From Bacillota bacterium (GTDB lineage Bacteria; Bacillota; Limnochordia; Limnochordales; ZCTH02-B6): 6,605 nt of DNA. Both the position numbers and the translations under genes were made by a program. Shown here piece after piece: positions 1 to 6,397 of the stretch. The DNA lies in assembly GCA_017578085.1 (NCBI GenBank), contig PKQR01000126.1:1-6605 (forward strand). The letters run 5' to 3'. The notes under the pieces are model-generated. The model searched no databases and was not told where the DNA came from. It saw only the letters and a program-made list of their open reading frames with translations. How positions within the stretch are numbered: the stretch's first letter is position 1; each line of letters opens with the position of its first letter.

Positions 1-43
1 CCAGCGCACCGCTGGGCCGCTCCACAGCCGGCCGGATCTGTGG
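1..43. repeat. Two short inverted repeats at the left edge
   Basis: Two small hairpins lie back to back. CCAGCG (1-6) pairs with CGCTGG (10-15) across a 3-base loop, and CCACAG (22-27) pairs with CTGTGG (38-43) across a 10-base loop that contains CCGGCCGG. Neither is followed by a run of T on the + strand, so a classical rho-independent terminator for an upstream gene is not supported. They could be the 3' end of an upstream transcript or part of the gltB 5' leader. The window edge prevents a decision. Confidence 0.35.
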
Positions 44-50
44 GGGTCCA

Positions 51-140
51 GGAATTTTATGGTTCATATTATTTCGGTCCGTGGGCTGACCGCAAGGGGG
101 AATTTGCGAAGTATACGAGATACATTCAACCATTTTATTG
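51..140 (+). promoter_or_regulatory. A/T-richer candidate promoter/operator region for gltB
   Basis: This stretch is visibly A/T-richer than the surrounding DNA. It contains a TATTAT hexamer (67-72, five of six to the -10 consensus) but no good -35 at 16-18 bases. Further on are TTGCGA (104-109) and GTATACGAGATAC (111-123), where GTAT and ATAC form a small inverted repeat that could be an operator. No complete sigma-70 promoter stands out, so this is a location for promoter and regulator sites rather than a defined promoter. A start site here would give a leader of roughly 150-230 bases before gltB. Confidence 0.3.
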
Positions 141-237
141 CGCTCTCGAACACCACCTTCTAGAATTCTCCCACAACACCTTGTAGGGGAAACCGGCGGC
201 CCATAGCTGGGCGCGAGCACGATGCCCATCGCACCGG

Positions 238-274
238 CCCCTGGGAGAAGGGGACTCCTCGGCGGCGGGCCGCC
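238..274 (+). promoter_or_regulatory. Two GC-rich hairpins just upstream of the gltB ribosome binding site
   Basis: CCCCT (238-242) pairs with AGGGG (249-253) across a 6-base loop, and GGCGGC (261-266) pairs with GCCGCC (269-274) across two bases (in practice five pairs with a four-base loop). The second hairpin ends only five bases before the Shine-Dalgarno. In a transcript starting in the A/T-rich region these would sit in the 5' untranslated leader and could influence ribosome access. I see no T-box motif and recognise no known riboswitch. In such GC-rich DNA, short stems can also occur by chance. Confidence 0.3.
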
Positions 275-278
275 AGTG

Positions 279-283
279 GGAGG
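279..283 (+). promoter_or_regulatory. Shine-Dalgarno GGAGG for gltB
   Basis: GGAGG (inside GGGAGGGG) lies nine bases before the ATG at 293, a good match and spacing. No other ATG, GTG or TTG is in frame between this ATG and the in-frame TAG at 161-163, so the start is well supported. Confidence 0.75.
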
Positions 284-292
284 GGCGGTTCT

Positions 293-3200
293 ATGTCCCA
301 CGGATCTATTGCCCAGGCAGCGCGACGAACGCAGCTACTGTATGACCGGTCCCAGGCCGAGCGGGACGCGTGCGGCGTCGGGTTCATCGCCACCACCCGC
401 GGCGGGGCGGGCGCCGAGACGGCCAAAGTGCTCCCCATGGCCATCGAGGCGTTGCGGCGGCTCAACCACCGGGGCGGCATCGGGGCCGACGGGACCACCG
501 GCGACGGGGCCGGCATCATGACCCAGATCCCCCACGAGTTTTTCCTGCGGGAGCTGGCGCAACTGGGCTGCAGTGTGCCGCTGGAAAAGGGTGAGTTGGG
601 CGTCGGCATGTTCTTCGTCTCCAGGGAAACCGGGGCGTACGCCCGGCTGCAGCAGCTGGTCGCGCAACTGGCTCCGGAAGAGGGCCTGCAGGTGCTCGGT
701 TGGCGCGACGTGCCCGTGTGCCCGGAGGCGCTCGGCGAACACGCCGCCAGAACCCGGCCCCATATCGGGCAGCTGTTTGTGCGGCGGCCGGCGGGCGACG
801 ACGCGCTGGGGTTTGAGCGGCGGCTCTTCCGGTTTCGCCGGAAACTTGAGCGGGCGCTGGGTGACGCCAAACTGGACGCCTGCGTCGTTTCGCTCTCTGG
901 GCGCACGGTTGTGTATAAGGGGCTGCTGATCGCCAGCCAACTGGCCGCATTTTTCCCGGACTTGAGCGACCCCGAGTACCGGACGGCCTTTGCCCTCTTT
1001 CACCAGCGCTACAGCACCAACACGACGCCGGCGTGGCGGCGGGTGCAGCCGTTTAGGATGCTGGCGCACAACGGCGAGATCAACACGATCCACGGAAACG
1101 CGAACTGGATGGCGGCCCGGGAAGCGGCGCTGCGGAGCGATGCGCTCGGGGACGTGGACCTGCGGCCCGTGCTGGAGGCCGGCCACAGCGACTCCGGCAT
1201 GCTGGACAACGCCGTGGAGCTGCTTACCCTGGCCGGGCGCGACGTGCGGCATGTGCTGATGATGCTGATCCCAGAGGCCTGGGAGGGCATCGCCGGGATG
1301 GACCAGGCCCGGCGGGACTTTTACCGGTATCACTCGTGCTTGACCGAGCCGTGGGATGGGCCGGCTGCCATTGTCTTTTCGGACGGGCGCTGGGTCGGGG
1401 CAAGGCTCGACCGCAACGGCCTGCGTCCCCTGCGCTACATCCTCACGGAGGACGGTTTCGTCATCGCCGGGTCGGAAGTGGGCATCGCTTCGATTGAGCC
1501 CGAGCGGGTCGTCGAACGGGGGCGGCTCGGGCCGGGGCAGATGATCGCTGTTGACCTTGAGGCCGAGCGCGTCTACAAGGACCAGGACATCAAGGCGGAG
1601 ATCGCAACCCGCAAGCCCTATGGTGAGTGGCTTGGCCGGCACATGGTATCGCTCGCGAGAATAGCGGCGCCATCCGGACACGGCGCGCCGGCCGCGGTCA
1701 ACGCACACGCAAACGGGAAAGTTCCAGGCAACCACGCGGCTGCGCCGACAGGGGAGGTAGCCGACGGGCGCGGCGAGGCCCAGCTCACCCAGCACCAGCT
1801 GGCCTTTGGCTACACGTCCGAGGAGCTCATCGTCGTGCTGCGGCCCATGGCCGAGGACGGCAAAGAGCCCGGCGGTTCCATGGGCGACGACACGGCGCTG
1901 GCGGTGCTGTCGTATCAGCCCCGGCCGCTGTTCCATTACTTCAAGCAGCGCTTCGCAGAGGTGACCAACCCGCCCATCGACCACTTGCGGGAGCGGCTGG
2001 TTTTCTCGCTGCGCACGCTGCTGGGCGCCCGGGACAACCTGCTGGCCGAGCGCCCGGAAGCCGCAGCGTTGATCGAGCTGCCGGGACCCGTGCTGCTCGG
2101 GCACGAGATGCAGGCGCTGGAGGAGTTAGCGCGGCGGGACACGCGGTTTCCGTTAGCGCGCCTAGATACCGTGTTTCCGGTGGCGGGTGGCCCAGAGGAG
2201 CTGGCCCGGGCCCTGGCGCGCGTGGTGCGGGAGGCGGAGGCGGCGGTGGACGATGGCGCGCGGCTGTTGGTTCTCTGCGACCGCAAGGTCGACGAGGCCC
2301 ATGCGCCCATCCCATCCCTCATGGCCGTAGGGGCCGTGCACCATCACCTCATCCGCCGCGGCAAACGGATGCTGTGCTCCATCATCGTCGAAAGCGGCGA
2401 ACCCCGTGAGGTGCATCACATCGCAGCGCTGCTCGGGTATGGCGCGTCGGCGGTGTACCCGTACTTGGCCCTGGAGACCGTGGCGGCCATGCGGTACAAA
2501 GACGAGGCGCTCACGCCGCAGGCAGCCCAGGAGCGTTTCCGCAAGGCGTGCGAGGAAGGCCTGCTCAAGGTCATGTCCAAGATGGGTATCTCGACGGTGG
2601 ACGGCTACACCGGCGCGCAGACCTTTGAAGCCGTGGGGCTGGCCGATGAGGTGGTGCAAACGTGCTTTCCGGGCACGCCGTCCGTGGTCAAAGGAAACGG
2701 TTTCGCCGACATTGCCCGGGTCGTGCTGGCGTGGCACGAGAAGGCCTTCCCGCAGGCGGGGAAACTCGACAGCTACGGGTTTTACAAGCCCCGCAAGGGA
2801 GGCGAGCACCACGACTTTACGCCCGAGACGGCCCGGAAGCTGCACGAGGCCGTGGGGCTCAAGAGCCCGGACAGCTCAGGTTTCGGGGTCGGGCCGTCCC
2901 GGGCAGCTTACGACGAATGGGTGCGTATGGTCAATGCCCTTCCAAGCCAGCTGCGGTCGGCTCTTACCTTCCGCAGCGACCGCCGGCCCATCGCGCTGGA
3001 TGAGGTGGAACCGGTCGAGGCCATCGTGAAACGCTTCTCCACGGCGCAGATGTCGCTCGGTTCCCTGTCGCCGGAAGCCCACGAGGTGCTGGCCATCGCT
3101 ATGAACCGCCTGGGGGCTCGCTCGGGCTCCGGCGAGGGCGGGGAAGACCCCGAGCGCTTTGGCACGGAGCGCAACAGCGCGGTCAAGCAGGTGGCGTCGG

Positions 3201-4933
3201 GCCGCTTTGGCGTCACGCCGGCGTATCTCGCCTCCGCAGCGGAAATCCAGATCAAGATCGCCCAAGGGTCGAAACCCGGCGAGGGCGGCCAGATCCCCGG
3301 CGACAAGGTGACGCCGCTCATCGCGCGCCTGCGCAAGACGACGCCGGGTGTGGCCCTCATCTCGCCGCCGCCCCACCACGATATCTACTCCATCGAGGAC
3401 CTGGCGCAGCTCATCTACGACTTGAAGGCTGCCAATCCGGAAGCGGAGATCTCGGTCAAGCTCGTAGCCCAGACGGGCGTCGGTACCATCGCCGCCGGCG
3501 TGGCCAAGGGCGGGGCGGACGTCATCGTCATCAGCGGCCACTCCGGCGGCACCGGTTCCTCGCCCCTCAATTCCATCAAGAACGCCGGCCTGCCGTGGGA
3601 GATCGGCCTCGCGGAAACGCAGCAGGCGCTGTTGGACAACAACCTGCGGCACCGGGTGGGCCTGCGGGTGGACGGCGGCCTCAAATCGGGGCGGGATGTG
3701 GTCATTGCAGCGCTCCTTGGGGCTGATGAGTTTTCCTTTGGCACGGCGGCCATGATCGCCGAGGGTTGCGTTATGGCCCGGGTGTGCCACAACAACACGT
3801 GCCCGGCGGGCGTGGCGACCCAGCGGCCGGACTTGAGGGCAAAGTTTGTCGGCAAGCCCGAGAACGTGATGGCGTACATGCTCTTTGTGGCCCAGGAAGT
3901 TCGGGAAATCTTGGCCGGGCTCGGCTACCGGAGCCTGCAGGAGATCATCGGCCGCACCGACTTGCTGGAGCAGGTGCGCACGGGGCACCCGGCCTTCGCA
4001 CGGCTGGATCTCTCGCCCCTCTTGGGCGTGCCGGCAGGGTGCGAGGACCGTCCCCGCCGCCGGGTGCTGGCCCGCAACGATCTGCTGCGGCCGCACCCGC
4101 CGGACGGTACGCTGCGGGCGGACGCGGCGCTCCTCATCTACGCCGCGCCGGCCATGGCCCTGGGCAAGGACGTGGAGGTGGAGCTGCCCATCGCCAACAC
4201 CGACCGGGCCGTGGGGGCAACACTGGCCTTTGCCATCGCTCGCTGCTGGGGCGACCGCGGCCTGCCCAAGGGAAGCATCCACGTGACCTTCCGCGGCTCT
4301 GCGGGGCAGAGCTTCGGCGCCTTCTTGCCGCCGGGCGTGCGGTTTACCCTCATCGGCGAGGCCAATGACTACGTGGGCAAGGGGCTGGCCGGCGGCGAGA
4401 TCGTGGTCCGGCCCTTTGATGGTACCCGCTATGCGCCGCACGAGCACGTCATCATGGGCAATACGGTGCTCTACGGCGCCACGGGCGGCACGCTGTTTGC
4501 CTGCGGCCGGGCCGGCGAGCGCTTTGCCGTCCGCAACAGCGGGTGCCTGGCGGTGGTCGAGGGCACCGGCGACCACGCCTGCGAGTACATGACCGGCGGC
4601 ACAGTCGTTATCCTCGGCCCCACCGGCTACAACGTGGCGGCCGGCATGACTGGCGGGGAGCTCTTCGTGCTGGATGAAACCGGCGTCCTCCCCGGCCGCA
4701 TCAACGCCGAACTCGTCAGCTTTGGCCCGGTCGACGAAGTCGACGGTAAGCGGCTCTTAGCCATCGTGCAGCGCCATTACGAGCTCACCGGAAGCCCGAA
4801 GGCCCGGGCGCTGCTCGCGGACTGGCGGGCCGCCCTCAGACGGTTTGTGGCTGTCCGGCCGAAGGGGGCCAAGCCGGCACAGTCCGTAGACTTGTCCCTT
4901 CAAGGCGTGGAAGAAATGAGCCGCGCGGGATGA
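293..4933 (+). CDS. gltB: Glutamate synthase large (alpha) subunit
   Basis: A 1546-residue, full-length protein that makes two glutamates from glutamine and 2-oxoglutarate in the cytoplasm (ammonia assimilation, GS-GOGAT cycle). Domains in order: a 26-residue propeptide; the type II glutamine amidotransferase domain beginning at Cys27 (DACGVGF), the nucleophile exposed after processing, with HQRYST (237-242), AHNGEINT (258-265) and Asp300; a central domain (about 505-795); the FMN/2-oxoglutarate barrel (about 890-1250) with MSLGS (920-924), GSGEGGED (945-952), KLVAQTGVG (from Lys1056) and SGHSGGTG (1081-1088); a 3Fe-4S motif C-x5-C-x4-C at Cys1159, Cys1165 and Cys1170; and the C-terminal GXGXG beta-helix (about 1290-1495). 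The loop after GEGGED is short, as in NADPH-type bacterial alpha subunits, and lacks the roughly 25-residue ferredoxin-GOGAT insertion. A GltD partner is therefore expected, but none is in the window. An Ala/Gly/His-rich linker (about 454-495) separates the first two domains. Confidence 0.97.
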   Translation: MSHGSIAQAARRTQLLYDRSQAERDACGVGFIATTRGGAGAETAKVLPMAIEALRRLNHRGGIGADGTTGDGAGIMTQIPHEFFLRELAQLGCSVPLEKGELGVGMFFVSRETGAYARLQQLVAQLAPEEGLQVLGWRDVPVCPEALGEHAARTRPHIGQLFVRRPAGDDALGFERRLFRFRRKLERALGDAKLDACVVSLSGRTVVYKGLLIASQLAAFFPDLSDPEYRTAFALFHQRYSTNTTPAWRRVQPFRMLAHNGEINTIHGNANWMAAREAALRSDALGDVDLRPVLEAGHSDSGMLDNAVELLTLAGRDVRHVLMMLIPEAWEGIAGMDQARRDFYRYHSCLTEPWDGPAAIVFSDGRWVGARLDRNGLRPLRYILTEDGFVIAGSEVGIASIEPERVVERGRLGPGQMIAVDLEAERVYKDQDIKAEIATRKPYGEWLGRHMVSLARIAAPSGHGAPAAVNAHANGKVPGNHAAAPTGEVADGRGEAQLTQHQLAFGYTSEELIVVLRPMAEDGKEPGGSMGDDTALAVLSYQPRPLFHYFKQRFAEVTNPPIDHLRERLVFSLRTLLGARDNLLAERPEAAALIELPGPVLLGHEMQALEELARRDTRFPLARLDTVFPVAGGPEELARALARVVREAEAAVDDGARLLVLCDRKVDEAHAPIPSLMAVGAVHHHLIRRGKRMLCSIIVESGEPREVHHIAALLGYGASAVYPYLALETVAAMRYKDEALTPQAAQERFRKACEEGLLKVMSKMGISTVDGYTGAQTFEAVGLADEVVQTCFPGTPSVVKGNGFADIARVVLAWHEKAFPQAGKLDSYGFYKPRKGGEHHDFTPETARKLHEAVGLKSPDSSGFGVGPSRAAYDEWVRMVNALPSQLRSALTFRSDRRPIALDEVEPVEAIVKRFSTAQMSLGSLSPEAHEVLAIAMNRLGARSGSGEGGEDPERFGTERNSAVKQVASGRFGVTPAYLASAAEIQIKIAQGSKPGEGGQIPGDKVTPLIARLRKTTPGVALISPPPHHDIYSIEDLAQLIYDLKAANPEAEISVKLVAQTGVGTIAAGVAKGGADVIVISGHSGGTGSSPLNSIKNAGLPWEIGLAETQQALLDNNLRHRVGLRVDGGLKSGRDVVIAALLGADEFSFGTAAMIAEGCVMARVCHNNTCPAGVATQRPDLRAKFVGKPENVMAYMLFVAQEVREILAGLGYRSLQEIIGRTDLLEQVRTGHPAFARLDLSPLLGVPAGCEDRPRRRVLARNDLLRPHPPDGTLRADAALLIYAAPAMALGKDVEVELPIANTDRAVGATLAFAIARCWGDRGLPKGSIHVTFRGSAGQSFGAFLPPGVRFTLIGEANDYVGKGLAGGEIVVRPFDGTRYAPHEHVIMGNTVLYGATGGTLFACGRAGERFAVRNSGCLAVVEGTGDHACEYMTGGTVVILGPTGYNVAAGMTGGELFVLDETGVLPGRINAELVSFGPVDEVDGKRLLAIVQRHYELTGSPKARALLADWRAALRRFVAVRPKGAKPAQSVDLSLQGVEEMSRAG

Positions 4934-4952
4934 TCCGCGGCGATTTCGCGCC
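4924..4952 (+). other. Weak hairpins across and after the gltB stop codon
   Basis: CGCGG (4924-4928) pairs with CCGCG (4935-4939), so the TGA stop (4931-4933) lies in the loop. GGCG (4939-4942) can pair with CGCC (4949-4952) as an alternative. There is no following T-run, so this is at best a poor intrinsic terminator. Rho-dependent ending or read-through towards the next gene is possible. Confidence 0.25.
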
Positions 4953-4966
4953 CCCTCTTGCCGCTC

Positions 4967-5007
4967 ACGGAAGGGTAAGACGGAAGGGTAAGACGGAAGA
5001 GGGCAAG
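4967..5007. repeat. 13-bp tandem repeat in the gltB-SDR intergenic gap
   Basis: ACGGAAGGGTAAG occurs twice in perfect tandem (4967-4979 and 4980-4992), followed by a third, altered copy ACGGAAGAGGGCAAG (4993-5007). The array is purine-rich on the + strand. CCCTCTT (4953-4959) upstream can pair with AAGAGGG (4997-5003), and CTTGCC (4957-4962) with GGCAAG (5002-5007), so the array would sit in the loop of a weak stem. It may simply be a replication-slippage microsatellite. Confidence 0.8.
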
Positions 5008-5119
5008 GCGGCCAGCGGGCGAAGATATGGGCAGACGACCTTTCCATGACTATTGCCGTCGCACGGTTGGCTTGTGACACACGAACGACCGCTTCGGCGC
5101 GCGAGGCTTTGGGATCCGT

Positions 5120-6067
5120 ATGGCTGGACTTCATGTAGTGCTCGGTGCGACCGGCGGCGCTGGCAGCGCCGTCGTACGCGAACTGGCAGCGCGGGGATTT
5201 CCCGCACGCGCCCTTGGACGAAAGGATGTTCAGTTCCCGGATGGGGTGGACTACGTCCGGGGCGACGCGACGGACCGATCCACCCTGCGCCGGGTGTGCA
5301 AGGGAGCGGCCGTCGTCTATCACTGCGTCAACGTCCCTTATGCCCAATGGGAACAAACCCTGCCCCAGCTGGCCCGGGAGATTCTCGAAGCATGCGCCGA
5401 AGCAGGCGCCCGGTTGGTGGTCATGGACAACCTGTACATGTACGGTCCGGCAGAGGGGCCCATTACCGAGGAAACGCCGCGACGGGCCGTGGGCCCGAAG
5501 GGCAGGCTGCGGGCGCAGTTGGAGGAAACCTTTCTCAACGCCCACCGGGAGCGAAAAGTGGACGTCTGTATCGCCAGGGCCTCGGACTTCTACGGTCCGC
5601 CCTCCGCGGGAAGCAAGGGCAACAATGTGGCTGCGCAGTTGGTGTTCGAACCGGCCATGGCCGGGAAACCAGCCACCTGGCTGGGCAGCCTCGACGCCCC
5701 CCACACACTGGCCTACTTGCCCGATGTCGGCAGAAACCTGGTTACCCTCGCTGAGAGCGCTCGGGCTTTCGGCGAAGTTTGGCATCTTCCCGCCGCGGAA
5801 CCGATCACCGGCCGGGAGTTTATCCGTCTGGTCTTCGAAGCGATCGGCCGCCTTACGCGCATCGGCCGGCCCGTCAGCCGATGGATGTTGTCTCTGGCCG
5901 GCTTGTTCTCCCGCGATTTGCGGGAGATCGGGGAAGTGCTATACCAGTTCGAGCGTCCCTTTGTCGTCGATGCCTCCAAGTTCCAGCGAACCTTCGGCGG
6001 TCACGTCACGCCTCACCAGCAGGCGATTCGAGAAACCGTGGCCGCGTGGCGCGGTTGGCAAGGCTAA
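5120..6067 (+). CDS. Atypical NAD(P)-binding SDR / NAD-dependent epimerase-like protein
   Basis: A 315-residue Rossmann-fold protein of the epimerase/dehydratase (extended-like SDR) superfamily. The dinucleotide-binding loop GATGGAG is at residues 9-15, right at the N-terminus, which supports this ATG. DNLYMYGP (103-110) follows the fourth or fifth beta-strand. The usual catalytic YxxxK is not seen: the segment PKGRLRAQLEE (126-136) occupies its place, with Lys127 where Tyr and Arg131 where Lys would be expected. The C-terminal part, with EVLYQFERPFVVDASKFQ and then FGGHVTP, resembles a family usually annotated only as NAD-dependent epimerase/dehydratase, of the atypical SDR type that keeps the cofactor loop but loses the active-site residues. 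The substrate is unknown. The Shine-Dalgarno is weak (GGGA at 5111-5114, five bases from the ATG). It follows gltB by 186 bases and is probably transcribed separately or by read-through. Confidence 0.88.
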   Translation: MAGLHVVLGATGGAGSAVVRELAARGFPARALGRKDVQFPDGVDYVRGDATDRSTLRRVCKGAAVVYHCVNVPYAQWEQTLPQLAREILEACAEAGARLVVMDNLYMYGPAEGPITEETPRRAVGPKGRLRAQLEETFLNAHRERKVDVCIARASDFYGPPSAGSKGNNVAAQLVFEPAMAGKPATWLGSLDAPHTLAYLPDVGRNLVTLAESARAFGEVWHLPAAEPITGREFIRLVFEAIGRLTRIGRPVSRWMLSLAGLFSRDLREIGEVLYQFERPFVVDASKFQRTFGGHVTPHQQAIRETVAAWRGWQG

Positions 6068-6345
6068 TGCACTTCCTTCGCGCCCGTGCAACGAAACCCC
6101 GCGTCGTGCAGCTCCCACAGGGTGCGGAGGCCACCACGAAGTCGGAAGCCAAGGCAGGGCACGTCTCGCCCGTGAGCTGCACAGTAGCAGGGCCTGAGTC
6201 AGCCCCAGCTTCGGTCGCGACGGGGTATTGGAGGACACTTCCAAGGAACACCTCGAGAGCACCGGGCGGGGTGAGACGGCTGGATAGGTTGGGAAAAAGT
6301 GCCTTGACGGGAAGAGTGGCGATGAGGGTGGCGAGCCGCCGGTAG
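6067..6345 (+). other. Small open frame overlapping the SDR stop (TAATG), probably not a gene
   Basis: An ATG at 6067-6069 shares one base with the TAA of the SDR gene and opens a 92-residue frame ending at TAG (6343-6345). The overlap looks like translational coupling, but the predicted peptide is Arg/Ala/Ser/Thr-rich with no recognisable motif, uses AGG and AGA for many arginines unlike gltB, and has a lower share of G/C-ending codons (about 70% by my count) than I would expect for a real gene here. The same DNA is rich in inverted repeats. I consider it more likely non-coding. Confidence 0.15.
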
Positions 6346-6390
6346 CGCGCGAGCTTGCGGCTGCGCGAATTGACTCAATCCAGCCGCCAC
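6068..6390 (+). other. Gene-free, hairpin-rich stretch between the SDR gene and the CRISPR leader
   Basis: No convincing gene is seen on either strand. Several inverted repeats are present: GTGCAGCTC (6106-6114) with GAGCTGCAC (6174-6182), a perfect 9-bp pair enclosing 59 bases; CTGA-G-TCAG (6194-6202) flanked by GGG (6190-6192) and CCC (6204-6206); TTGGA (6228-6232) with TCCAA (6240-6244); and the nested hairpin at 6357-6387. This density suggests a structured RNA, the remnant of a mobile element, or the distal part of a long CRISPR leader. I cannot assign it to a known RNA family. Confidence 0.35.
6357..6387. repeat. Nested hairpin with ATTGACTCAAT core
   Basis: GCGGCTG (6357-6363) pairs perfectly with CAGCCGC (6381-6387). 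Between them lies ATTGA-C-TCAAT (6369-6379), itself a perfect odd palindrome. The core also contains TTGACT (6370-6375), five of six to a -35 hexamer, but no -10 follows at the right distance. It could be a binding site for a dimeric regulator or a cruciform. It is about 200 bases before the CRISPR repeat. Confidence 0.6.
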
Positions 6391-6397
6391 TTGGCCT

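Noticed and set aside
1..43. Rho-independent terminator of an upstream gene
   Set aside because: Both stems are short and neither is followed by a T-run on the + strand.
200..292. T-box riboswitch or glutamine riboswitch before gltB
   Set aside because: No T-box consensus and no sequence resembling the glutamine-binding RNA motifs that I know.
222..521. ATG at 222 as an alternative upstream gene or leader peptide
   Set aside because: It is out of frame with gltB and overlaps its conserved Cys27 region. It has no clear Shine-Dalgarno, and the peptide is a Gly/Pro/Arg-rich shadow.
160..906. Antisense frame covering the gltB leader and its first 600 bases
   Set aside because: Ser/Arg/Pro-rich low-complexity peptide overlapping the conserved GltB N-terminus on the other strand; no motif.
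335..2104. Long antisense open frame (589 codons) on the - strand inside gltB
   Set aside because: It lies opposite the clearly real gltB frame in GC-rich DNA where stop codons are rare. The predicted peptide is Arg/Pro/His-rich with no recognisable domain.
2876..4576. Second long antisense open frame (566 codons) inside gltB
   Set aside because: Same reason: a codon-bias shadow of gltB with no family resemblance.
4757..5785. 342-codon - strand frame across the gltB end, the gap and the SDR start
   Set aside because: It is antisense to two supported genes and spans the 13-bp tandem repeat; no family resemblance.
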